This document shows positions 1-8,076 of a DNA stretch of 64,000 nucleotides, piece after piece; position 1 is the first letter of the stretch, and the number at the start of each line of letters is the position of its first letter. Position numbers and translations under genes: made by a program. Below the pieces are notes generated by a model. That model was not told the DNA's origin, did not search any database, and saw only the letters and a list, made by a program, of their open reading frames with translations. Origin of the DNA: Acinetobacter oleivorans DR1 (lineage in GTDB: Bacteria > Pseudomonadota > Gammaproteobacteria > Pseudomonadales > Moraxellaceae); NCBI RefSeq assembly GCF_000196795.1, contig NC_014259.1, forward strand, positions 2,046,001 to 2,110,000, written 5' to 3'.

Positions 1-49
1 ATTTTTTAACGTGAAGTTGTTGTGCTGGTTTCTGAATAAATGTGGTCAT
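1..49 (-). CDS. 5' end of an unidentified gene running off the left edge
   Basis: An ATG on the minus strand at 49 is preceded by a good ribosome binding site (AGGAAA, about six bases upstream) and stays open for 16 codons to the edge (MTTFIQKPAQQLHVKK). The N-terminus has no hydrophobic signal. It is faintly like the start of the class II aldolase-like protein at 55.8 kb (MTTLIQTP), but this is too short to assign. It is divergent from the Crp-like regulator at 271 and shares a 220-base intergenic region holding a palindrome. Confidence 0.45.
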   Translation of the reverse strand, partial: MTTFIQKPAQQLHVKK

Positions 50-60
50 GTTAATTTCCT

Positions 61-75
61 GTCATAATATATGAC
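61..75. promoter_or_regulatory. Perfect palindrome, candidate operator of the Crp-like regulator
   Basis: GTCATA-ATA-TATGAC is a perfect inverted repeat lying between the divergent left-edge gene and the Crp/Fnr-family gene. Its GTCATAAT core recurs at 1106-1113 and 12535-12542, both also intergenic. Binding by the adjacent regulator is inferred from position only. The rest of the 50-270 gap is AT-rich with nothing else recognised. Confidence 0.45.
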
Positions 76-270
76 TGAATTTTTATCAGAAACGGCGGCT
101 TATTCTGTTATTTCAGAGACAATCCATCACGTAAAAAATTATTTTGTTATTTAAATAATTAATAACACGCACATATGAAAATTAAATATGAAATTATATT
201 TTTTTAAAATTTGAATAAATTTTAACTCTGATAAGCTGGTTAAAATCTTAGTTTATATCTCTGATTTATC

Positions 271-1092
271 ATGAAAGCATCATCAATTATCGAGTTTAGG
301 AATCCTATCTCAAAATATCAGAATGATTTTGACGGCGGACAATCTTCTGATCATCAAATTATAACGAATGAATTTATTCATAAAAGTATTCGTATTTTAG
401 AAAATTATCAGGTTATTCAATCTTTATCTAATACAGAGAAATCTACGCTTATTCAGCATTTAAAAATAAGAAAGTATTATCATAATCAAACGATATACAA
501 TCAAAATGATCCGTGTACTGATATCAATATTTTGCTTGAAGGCGCGCTTAAACTTGGCTGGAGCACATCTCAAGGCAAATACCACACCGATATTTTTGTG
601 CCTTCAGGTACATTAATCAATATTGTTCCGATCGTAACGGGTCAACCCCTACTTCATGACCACATTGCACAAGGTAGAACGGTAATTGCCAACCTTCCTG
701 GTCAATTGTTTATGGATGTCATCAGAAATAATGCAGATGCTTTATTCATGGTGTTGAAATTAATCTGTGTAAGAACACAGCTAAATCGTGAACAAAATTT
801 CATTTATTCAACTGAAACATTGCAAACTCGTCTCGCTAAAAAACTAGTTTTTCTAGTGGATTATCATTCCTATCAGGACAAAGATAAAATTTTACTGAAT
901 CTCAAATTGAGTCAGGAAAATCTGGCAGAGCTTTTGCAGACTTCAAGACAAAGCATTAATAAAGAACTAGCAGCGCTTTCGAACCAAAACATTATTGAGG
1001 TTAAATACAATCAAATCTTTATTTTAGACTTTGAAAAACTAAGCGATATTGCTCAGACTCATCAGTTTAACAGTACCACTAAGTTTCTTTGA
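271..1092 (+). CDS. Crp/Fnr-family transcriptional regulator
   Basis: This 273-residue protein has a cyclic-nucleotide-binding-like beta-barrel (roughly residues 60-160) and a C-terminal Crp-type helix-turn-helix (about 205-245, containing LSQENLAELLQTSRQSINKE). The cysteine cluster that binds an iron-sulfur centre in FNR is absent, so an oxygen sensor is unlikely; the ligand is unknown. A paralogue with the same layout is at 12.5-13.3 kb next to the AtsK-like gene. This copy lies directly upstream of the arylsulfatase, so control of sulfate-ester use is plausible but inferred. Family assignment is firm. Confidence 0.85.
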   Translation: MKASSIIEFRNPISKYQNDFDGGQSSDHQIITNEFIHKSIRILENYQVIQSLSNTEKSTLIQHLKIRKYYHNQTIYNQNDPCTDINILLEGALKLGWSTSQGKYHTDIFVPSGTLINIVPIVTGQPLLHDHIAQGRTVIANLPGQLFMDVIRNNADALFMVLKLICVRTQLNREQNFIYSTETLQTRLAKKLVFLVDYHSYQDKDKILLNLKLSQENLAELLQTSRQSINKELAALSNQNIIEVKYNQIFILDFEKLSDIAQTHQFNSTTKFL

Positions 1093-1105
1093 TATATCTG
1101 CTTTT

Positions 1106-1120
1106 GTCATAATGATATGA
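1106..1120. promoter_or_regulatory. Palindrome upstream of the arylsulfatase gene
   Basis: TCATA-ATGA-TATGA, preceded by G, is an inverted repeat 90 bases before the sulfatase start. It contains the same GTCATAAT word as the palindrome at 61-75. A further partial half-site (TTGTCATATT) is at about 1165. This is a candidate operator for the Crp/Fnr-like protein encoded just upstream. Confidence 0.4.
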
Positions 1121-1209
1121 TTTTATTAGGAGATAACTGTCAGAATAGAAACAGAATAAAAATTTGTCATATTTACACTAAGCATTTTAGTTGCTTTGTT
1201 GGATAAAAC

Positions 1210-2874
1210 ATGACAGATGTAAATATCAAAAACCAACCTAATATTTTATTGATTGTGGCAGATGATTTAGGTTTTTCAGATTTAGGTGCTTTTGGCGGAG
1301 AAATCAATACACCTCATTTGAATGAATTAGCATTAAACGGCTTAAGACTTACTAATTTTCATACGGCGTCAACCTGCTCCCCTACTCGTGCGATGTTACT
1401 TTCAGGCACTGACCATCATTTAGCTGGTTTAGGAACCATGGCAGAGGCCCTTACCCCAGAACTTGAAGGTAAAGAAGGCTATGAAGGTGTATTAAATAAC
1501 AAAGTTGCCGCATTACCAGAATTATTAAAAGATGCGGGATACTACACCATTATGTCTGGGAAATGGCATTTGGGACTAAAACCAGAATATTTTCCAATTA
1601 AAAAAGGGTTTGAACGTTCTTTTGCACTATTACCTGGTGCAGCCAATCATTATCTATTTGAAGCGGATATTCCAGAAGACCAAATTCCACGCTTACTTAA
1701 GTCAACAAAAGGACTCTATGCAGAAGATGATGAGTTTTCGGAAGAACTACCTCAAGGGTTTTATTCATCCGATTATTTTACCACTCGCCTTCTAGACTTT
1801 TTACAAGATGATGAAGTACGCCAAGGACGTCCTTTTTTTGCATACTTACCTTTCTCTGCACCACACTGGCCGCTTCAAGCACCTCAGGAAGATATCGATC
1901 GATATAAAGGACGTTATGCAGATGGCCCCGTTAAACTACGTGAACAGCGTCTTGAAAAACTCAAGCAACTTCAATTGGTAGATGCGGAAACGACAATTCA
2001 CCCTGTCTTAGCTAGAACTCCATTCTGGGAAAATCTGACTCAAGAGCAACGTGATAAGTCCTCAAGAATTATGGAAGTCTATGCGGCTATGGTAGATCGT
2101 ATGGATCAAAACGTTGGACGTGTAGTGGAATACCTCAAAGATCGAGGTGAATTAGACAATACTATTGTTATTTTTTTATCAGACAATGGTGCAGAAGGTG
2201 CTCAACTTGAAGCTCTACCCGTCTTTGGCGGCCAACTTAATGAAATTATCGAGCAATATTACGACAACAGTATTGATAATATTGGGCGAGCAAACTCATA
2301 TGTTTGGTACGGAGAACATTGGGCACAAGCAGCCACTGCCCCTGCTCGCCTATATAAAGCACATACTAGCGAAGGTGGAATCAGAACAGTTTCTTTCATT
2401 CACTACGCAGGGTTTAAACGCCAAAATCAGATCAGTCACGAATTTTTGACGGTCATGGATTTACTACCAACTCTATTAGATTATTTAAATATTCAGCATC
2501 CTGGTCAGGTTTATAAAGGTCGTCAATTGGTACCACTGCGTGGACGTTCTATCTTGCCATATTTACAAGTACAACAAGACCATATTCACAGTGAAGATCA
2601 TGTCACAGGCTGGGAATTATTTGGGCAAAAGGCTCTGCGTAAAGGAGAATGGAAAGCGCTGTTCATCCCTGCGCCAAATGGCCCGAATCGCTGGCAGCTA
2701 TATAACCTTAAAGGTGATAAAGGTGAAACTCAGGATTTGGCAAAACAATATCCAGAAAAGCTCAATGAATTACTCAAAGAATGGGCAACTTATGTCAAAG
2801 AAAATGGTGTGATTGAAAATGTGCAACAACGAAGATTATTACAGAATGATCAGCTAGAACCATTTGAAGCATAA
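1210..2874 (+). CDS. atsA: Type I arylsulfatase (cytoplasmic)
   Basis: This enzyme hydrolyses sulfate esters to release sulfate. The 554 residues carry the sulfatase signature CSPTR with Cys56 as the residue converted to formylglycine, metal-binding Asp18 and Asp19, the second signature with Lys118 and His120 (SGKWHLG), and a later DNG metal motif near residue 325. There is no signal peptide, so it should act in the cytoplasm, as Pseudomonas AtsA does. Being a Cys-type sulfatase it needs an aerobic formylglycine-generating enzyme, and none is encoded in this window. It is followed by a terminator and then a TonB-dependent receptor that may import its substrate. Confidence 0.92.
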   Translation: MTDVNIKNQPNILLIVADDLGFSDLGAFGGEINTPHLNELALNGLRLTNFHTASTCSPTRAMLLSGTDHHLAGLGTMAEALTPELEGKEGYEGVLNNKVAALPELLKDAGYYTIMSGKWHLGLKPEYFPIKKGFERSFALLPGAANHYLFEADIPEDQIPRLLKSTKGLYAEDDEFSEELPQGFYSSDYFTTRLLDFLQDDEVRQGRPFFAYLPFSAPHWPLQAPQEDIDRYKGRYADGPVKLREQRLEKLKQLQLVDAETTIHPVLARTPFWENLTQEQRDKSSRIMEVYAAMVDRMDQNVGRVVEYLKDRGELDNTIVIFLSDNGAEGAQLEALPVFGGQLNEIIEQYYDNSIDNIGRANSYVWYGEHWAQAATAPARLYKAHTSEGGIRTVSFIHYAGFKRQNQISHEFLTVMDLLPTLLDYLNIQHPGQVYKGRQLVPLRGRSILPYLQVQQDHIHSEDHVTGWELFGQKALRKGEWKALFIPAPNGPNRWQLYNLKGDKGETQDLAKQYPEKLNELLKEWATYVKENGVIENVQQRRLLQNDQLEPFEA

Positions 2875-2907
2875 AAATAACAAAGAGATTAGTATTTAGA
2901 TTGAACT

Positions 2908-2935
2908 AAGCCAGCACCTAATGCTGGCTTTTACA
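2908..2935 (+). terminator. Rho-independent terminator after the arylsulfatase
   Basis: Perfect 9-base arms AAGCCAGCA / TGCTGGCTT around a five-base loop, followed by T residues. Confidence 0.85.
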
Positions 2936-3098
2936 TTTGCCACCTGAACAATATTTTAAAAGGCCTCTGTTTAAAAAATTACTATTAAATATAAAGATAA
3001 GATCATCAAAATATAAACTTAAGTTTGTACTGATAATGACAGTGTTCAATTACATAAAAATTAAAATCATCACAAAGAAAACACAAATGGAGTCATTA

Positions 3099-5576
3099 AT
3101 GTCAGTTCAAAAGCACACCTTTCATTTCAAGAGAAAAAGATTAGTTTTAAATAGAATCACGCAAAGTCTGTTTATTTCACTTATAGGGTGTGCAGGATAT
3201 TCATCTATTGTTTATGCCGAAGATACTCCCACTACTTCAGGTACAGCGGTAACGGAAGCCAGTACGTCAAATTCACAGTCAAAAAGTAAAGCAGATGATG
3301 TCATTCAGCTTGCAGATGTTATTGTGACTACACGAAGACGTGAAGAAAAAGCACAAAATGTTCCAACACCAATTAGTATTTTAAGTGCCAAAACACTGGA
3401 AACACAAAAACTCAGTAAACTTGAAGATCTACAACAAGCCCTGCCCAGCCTTAATGTTGCTTTCTTGAACCCACGTCAATCTAGTGTAGCGGTTCGAGGT
3501 TTGGGCAATAACCCAGCCAGTGATGGTTTGGAAGCTAGTGTTGGGGTCTATCTGGACAATGTTTACTTAGGTCGCCCCGGCATGGCTGTATTTGATTTAT
3601 TAGATATTGCTCAACTCGAATTATTGCGCGGGCCACAAGGGACATTATTTGGTAAAAATACCACGGCGGGCTTATTAAACATTAGCTCAAAACAGCCTAC
3701 CTTCGACCCAGACCATTCTGCTGAAATTTCTTTTGGTTCACGCAATTATTTGCAGGCTAAAGGAACGTTTTCAGATGCTCTATCCGAAACTGTAGCAGGC
3801 CGACTCTCTTTTTATAAAACAACTCAGGATGGTTTTATTGATAACACCTATAATGGTAAAGATTATAACAATACAGATCGCGAAGGTGTCCGCGGTCAAA
3901 TTCTCTGGAAGCCGCAAGAGAATTTTAATTTACGTCTAATTGCAGATTACAACAAACAAGATGATGATCAAGGCGCGATGGTGGTGTACTACGCTGGGCC
4001 AACGTTTAACAGTACCGTATATGGAAATAACTACAATCGTTACTTAGAAAATGCCACACAATCAGGTGCCAAAAATCTTTACACCAACTGGAAAGACAAA
4101 CAGATTCATTCAGATGCCCCACAACATATGTCTGTTGAACAAGGTGGTGGATCGGCAGAAGCCAATTGGTCGCTAGATAGCGGTAAAAAAATTACGTCGA
4201 TTAGTGCATACCGCTTTTGGAACTTCACTCCAACCAATAGTGATTTTATTAGTTCAAATGCATTGACGAATGCCGGTGTTTCGGTTCGAGATAAACAGTA
4301 TTCTCAAGAGCTACGCCTAACATCTGCTGGAAATCAAAAAGTGGATTGGGTAACGGGCCTATATTACTTTCAGCAACATTTAGACAATACGACTTTCTCT
4401 TTATATGGAGATACGGCGGACGCATTCTATCTTTACAACGTTCCGAGCGTAAGAACCTTAATAGCAAATGGTCAATCGAATATTTTGAATAATCGAGATT
4501 CGTATTCATATGGAACAACTGAGACAAAAAGCTCAGCATTATTTGGTCAAAGTACATGGCATGCGACACCGAAGCTAGACATCACCACAGGTGCACGAGT
4601 CACCTATGAAGATAAATCTGCCAGTATCTATAGAACCGACCCTATTGGGGGTACTCCAGTTTCGGGTTTAAGTGCGGCAGAGCGTAATTTACTAAATGCC
4701 CAGCTTGGCGCATACGACTCGGGTGAACTGAAGCAACATGGTTTAAGTTACTCTGGCTTACTGACTGGCAGCTATCGGGTAAATCCGAGCACACTGGCCT
4801 ATGCAACGTATTCACACGGCGAGAAATCAGGTGGCTTTAACCTGAGCATTGGTTCTGCACCAGCAGCAGGTGCTAACTCGTTAAAGGTTGATCCTGAAAA
4901 AGCAGATAACTATGAAATTGGATTAAAACAAAATTTTCTTAATAATACCTTACAGCTCAATAGCAATATATTCTGGATTGATGTTTCTGACTATCAAACC
5001 ACAAGCTATGAACAAGTCGGTAACTCTGTAGTGAGTGTATTGGCAAATGCAGGTAAAGTACGCAGCCGAGGGATCGAACTCGATGCAACCTATCAACCTA
5101 TTCGTCGCCTTACACTTAATTTTAATGGGTCTCTTAACGACACCACCTATACAGAATACAAAAACGCGCCTGCTCCATCCAATATCAGCATTCCAACAGG
5201 CGTAAATACACAAGATCTGTCTGGAGAGCGTGTATATGGCGTACCAAAGTGGATTGCAAATTTCAATTTCCGTTATGACTTAACTGAGCATAATAACTGG
5301 CAGCCCTATGTTTCAGGAAGTTATGCTTGGCGAGATTGGTCATATGGCTCTTTAGATAATAACCCGTACAGTGTCATCAAAGCCTATGGATTAACGAATG
5401 CGAGTCTAGGTGCACGACATCGTATTGGTGAAAATGAACTGGATGTTGCGCTATGGGTAAAAAACCTCACCAATGAAACCTATGTGACCAATACTTGGAA
5501 TTCTTCTAATGGTATTGTTCTGGCTAGTTTAGGTCAGCCTCGTACCATTGGTGCAACCGTGAAACTTAGCTTTTAA
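3099..5576 (+). CDS. TonB-dependent outer-membrane receptor
   Basis: This 825-residue receptor has an N-terminal signal sequence ending near VYA-ED, a TonB box region (LADVIVTTRRREE), a plug domain with the LRGPQGTLFGKNTTAG motif, and a beta-barrel ending in aromatic F. The reading frame is open back to a TTG at 2937, but the ATG at 3099 is chosen because GGAG lies six bases upstream and the signal peptide begins there. It sits after the arylsulfatase and its terminator and has no sigma-54 promoter. The substrate is not shown by sequence; a sulfate ester is suggested by context. Confidence 0.9.
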   Translation: MSVQKHTFHFKRKRLVLNRITQSLFISLIGCAGYSSIVYAEDTPTTSGTAVTEASTSNSQSKSKADDVIQLADVIVTTRRREEKAQNVPTPISILSAKTLETQKLSKLEDLQQALPSLNVAFLNPRQSSVAVRGLGNNPASDGLEASVGVYLDNVYLGRPGMAVFDLLDIAQLELLRGPQGTLFGKNTTAGLLNISSKQPTFDPDHSAEISFGSRNYLQAKGTFSDALSETVAGRLSFYKTTQDGFIDNTYNGKDYNNTDREGVRGQILWKPQENFNLRLIADYNKQDDDQGAMVVYYAGPTFNSTVYGNNYNRYLENATQSGAKNLYTNWKDKQIHSDAPQHMSVEQGGGSAEANWSLDSGKKITSISAYRFWNFTPTNSDFISSNALTNAGVSVRDKQYSQELRLTSAGNQKVDWVTGLYYFQQHLDNTTFSLYGDTADAFYLYNVPSVRTLIANGQSNILNNRDSYSYGTTETKSSALFGQSTWHATPKLDITTGARVTYEDKSASIYRTDPIGGTPVSGLSAAERNLLNAQLGAYDSGELKQHGLSYSGLLTGSYRVNPSTLAYATYSHGEKSGGFNLSIGSAPAAGANSLKVDPEKADNYEIGLKQNFLNNTLQLNSNIFWIDVSDYQTTSYEQVGNSVVSVLANAGKVRSRGIELDATYQPIRRLTLNFNGSLNDTTYTEYKNAPAPSNISIPTGVNTQDLSGERVYGVPKWIANFNFRYDLTEHNNWQPYVSGSYAWRDWSYGSLDNNPYSVIKAYGLTNASLGARHRIGENELDVALWVKNLTNETYVTNTWNSSNGIVLASLGQPRTIGATVKLSF

Positions 5577-5595
5577 CAAATAAAATGCTCAATCA

Positions 5596-5633
5596 TTGCA
5601 GCATTGGCTCCTAAAAAGCCATGCTGCAAATTT
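5596..5633. terminator. Bidirectional terminator between converging genes
   Basis: Long hairpin, TTGCAGCAT(T)GGCT paired with AGCCATGCTGCAA with one bulged base, lying between the converging receptor and aldo/keto reductase genes; followed by a short T run on the plus strand. Confidence 0.75.
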
Positions 5634-5642
5634 TGTATAGAG

Positions 5643-6641
5643 TTATAGCGTATTTAGAATAGCGTCAATCTGATTCAGCTCATCTGCACTAAACACCGTG
5701 TTTTGCAATGCTTTTAAGTTTTCGATGATCTGTTCGGGGCGACTAGCACCAATGATTGTCGATGTAATCCGTTCATCACGTAAAACCCATGACAGTGATA
5801 ATTGAGCCAGTGTTTGGTCTCGACACTTTGCTATTTCATTTAACTGCTGTATTTGCTGTAGCTTCAATGAAACGAGATGCTCTGACTGTAAATAACGACT
5901 ACCACGCCCAATACGTGAGTCTTCAGGCACACCATTCAGATATCGTCCAGCCAATAGGCCTTGGGCCAGTGGTGAGAACGTAATTACACCAAAACCCTCT
6001 TGTTTAGCGGTCTCTGTTAAACCTTGCTCAATCTGACGTTCAAAAAAATTGTAAATCGGTTGATGCAAAGTAAGTGGAACGTGATAGGCCTGAAGCAATT
6101 CTATTAACTGTAAAGTTAACTCTGGTGTATACCCAGAAGAAATCCCCACATAGAGTGCTTTACCTTGCTGCACAATATCGGCAAGTGTCTTGGCTGTTTC
6201 TTCAAGTGGTGTTTCTGAGTCATAACGATGTGAATAAAAAATATCGACATAATCAAGTCCCAGTCGCTGTAAGCTTTGATCAAGACTAGCCATTAGGTAT
6301 TTTCGGCTGCTACCACCTTGTCCATAAGGTCCAGGCCACATGTCCCAGCCTGCCTTTGTCGAAATAATGAGTTCATCTCGATATGGCTTGAAATCAGTTT
6401 TTAAAAAGTGCCCAATATTTTTCTCTGCACTTCCAAAGGGTGTTCCATAATTATTGGCTAGATCGAAATGATTAATTCCATGATCAAACGCCGTGTAAAG
6501 TACCGATTTTTGTTGCTGAATTGGGGTGTCATCTCCAAAGTTATGCCAGCAACCGAGTGACAATGGTGGTAATACCAAACCGCTATTTTTAATTTTTCGA
6601 TATTGAAATGATTGGTATCGTTCTGAATTTGCGAGATACAT
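5643..6641 (-). CDS. Aldo/keto reductase
   Basis: This is an NAD(P)H-dependent oxidoreductase of 332 residues. The catalytic tetrad is present: Asp60, Tyr65, Lys96 and His138 (DLANNYG, STKAG, YSHR). The GYGQGGSSRKYL-like segment resembles the YghZ/glyceraldehyde phosphate reductase branch. It starts 11 bases after the monooxygenase gene with AAGGA upstream and is the last gene of the minus-strand run that begins at the AtsK-like gene. It could reduce the aldehyde freed when an alkylsulfate or sulfonate is oxidised; that role is inferred. Confidence 0.88.
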   Translation of the reverse strand: MYLANSERYQSFQYRKIKNSGLVLPPLSLGCWHNFGDDTPIQQQKSVLYTAFDHGINHFDLANNYGTPFGSAEKNIGHFLKTDFKPYRDELIISTKAGWDMWPGPYGQGGSSRKYLMASLDQSLQRLGLDYVDIFYSHRYDSETPLEETAKTLADIVQQGKALYVGISSGYTPELTLQLIELLQAYHVPLTLHQPIYNFFERQIEQGLTETAKQEGFGVITFSPLAQGLLAGRYLNGVPEDSRIGRGSRYLQSEHLVSLKLQQIQQLNEIAKCRDQTLAQLSLSWVLRDERITSTIIGASRPEQIIENLKALQNTVFSADELNQIDAILNTL

Positions 6642-6652
6642 ACTTTGTCCTT

Positions 6653-8071
6653 TTATTCGGTAGCAGCCAAGAGGCCAAGGTTTTGTCTTAATGTTTGACC
6701 TTCGTATTCTTTGCGGAATAAATTGCGCTGTTGAAGGATAGGAATAACCAGATCGACAAAGTCTCTAATGCCGTTTGATATGACTGCAGGCATAATGTTA
6801 AATCCATCTGCTGCACCACTGACGAACCACTCTTCAAGCTGGTCGGAGATATATTCTGGCGTTCCAACCAAGCAAAAATGCCCACGTCCCGATGCAATAC
6901 GTTGATAGAGCTGTTTAATGGTTAGACCCTGCTCTTGCCCGAGTGCCTGAATTAATTGCTGGCGACTTTGCTGCCCTGTTTGGGTTTCAGATAAATCTAA
7001 GGAAGCTAAAGGCTCGTTCACATCAACATCGCTTAAGTCAAAATTGCCCAGCATTCTTCCTAAAAGCCCTAGGCCAATGTCATCATCAACGAGCTCATCT
7101 AAAAGCTGTTGCTGTTTCTTAGCCTCTTCATGTGTATGGGCAACAAGCACATATACACCCGGCATGACTACTAGCTCATGTTCTTGGCGATCAAAGTCTT
7201 CAAGACGTTGCTTTACATCGCTATAAAATTGCTGTGCAGCGGCTAAGTTAGATTGTGCAGTAAAAATGACATCTGCCGTACGAGCTGCCAGATTTTTGCC
7301 TCGTTCCGAACTGCCTGCCTGAACCACCACAGGATGAGACTGTGGGCTTGGGCTAATATTGAGTGGACCTTTTACCTGAAAAATATCACCAGAATGATTA
7401 AGCGTGTGTACCTTATCTGGATTAAAGAAAATACCTGTGGCTTTATCATGAATCGCTGCATCCTCATCCCAACTATTCCAAAGTCCTTTTACCACATCGT
7501 GAAATTCTTCAGCACGTGCATAGCGGTCTTGATGTTTGACATGTTCCTTTGTACTGAAATTTTTCGCTTCAAGCGCAAAATCAGTGGTGACGAGGTTCCA
7601 GCCTGCACGTCCAGCAGAAATCTGATCTAAAGAGGCAAATTTTCTTGCGAGATGATATGGCTCATTATAGGTTGTCGTGGCTGTTCCAATGAGTCCAATA
7701 TGACGGGTTTGTGTGGCAATTGCCGAAAGTAATGTGAGAGGTTCAATCTCGCTACCGCGAATTTTGCCGGATGTCGCAGTTGCTGGATCAACAGCTAAAC
7801 TATCGGCAAAAAAAATGGCATCAAATTTCCCCTCTTCAGCTATTTTTGCTGCACTTAAGTAGCGTTCATAGGGGCTTAGGTTTAATTGACTCGCTGGATG
7901 TCTCCAACTGGCCAAATGATGGCCGTAACCGTCTAAAAATAAATTAAGGTGAAGCTTTCTTGTAGACGAATGTTGAACCTGAGATGACCTTACAGGTTTT
8001 AAAGGATTACTCATTTTAATCAGTCCAATTGATTGGTGTACACCTCGTAAAAAACGAGGCGTACTAGACAT
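6653..8071 (-). CDS. Flavin-dependent monooxygenase, NtaA/SnaA/DszA family
   Basis: This 472-residue protein belongs to the two-component bacterial-luciferase-like (LLM) monooxygenases, which use reduced FMN delivered by a separate reductase. The N-terminal segment LNLFLDGYGHHLASWRHP and the DQISAGRAGWNLVTT and QAGSSERGKNLAARTADVIF motifs are those of the DszA/NtaA/SnaA branch. It begins five bases after the TBDR stop, which suggests coupled translation; a later Met at 8014 is an alternative start giving a more usual length of about 453. It probably oxidises an organosulfur compound imported by the preceding receptor and ABC system. The substrate is unknown. Confidence 0.88.
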   Translation of the reverse strand: MSSTPRFLRGVHQSIGLIKMSNPLKPVRSSQVQHSSTRKLHLNLFLDGYGHHLASWRHPASQLNLSPYERYLSAAKIAEEGKFDAIFFADSLAVDPATATSGKIRGSEIEPLTLLSAIATQTRHIGLIGTATTTYNEPYHLARKFASLDQISAGRAGWNLVTTDFALEAKNFSTKEHVKHQDRYARAEEFHDVVKGLWNSWDEDAAIHDKATGIFFNPDKVHTLNHSGDIFQVKGPLNISPSPQSHPVVVQAGSSERGKNLAARTADVIFTAQSNLAAAQQFYSDVKQRLEDFDRQEHELVVMPGVYVLVAHTHEEAKKQQQLLDELVDDDIGLGLLGRMLGNFDLSDVDVNEPLASLDLSETQTGQQSRQQLIQALGQEQGLTIKQLYQRIASGRGHFCLVGTPEYISDQLEEWFVSGAADGFNIMPAVISNGIRDFVDLVIPILQQRNLFRKEYEGQTLRQNLGLLAATE

Positions 8072-8076
8072 ACTTT

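Noticed and set aside
2937..3098. Longer N-terminus for the receptor at 3.1 kb starting at TTG 2937
   Set aside because: It would put 54 residues before a clear signal peptide and start within the terminator tail; the ATG at 3099 has a good ribosome site.
7253..7630. A 125-codon open frame antisense to the DszA-family monooxygenase
   Set aside because: No start signal and no domain; the coding strand carries a clear monooxygenase.
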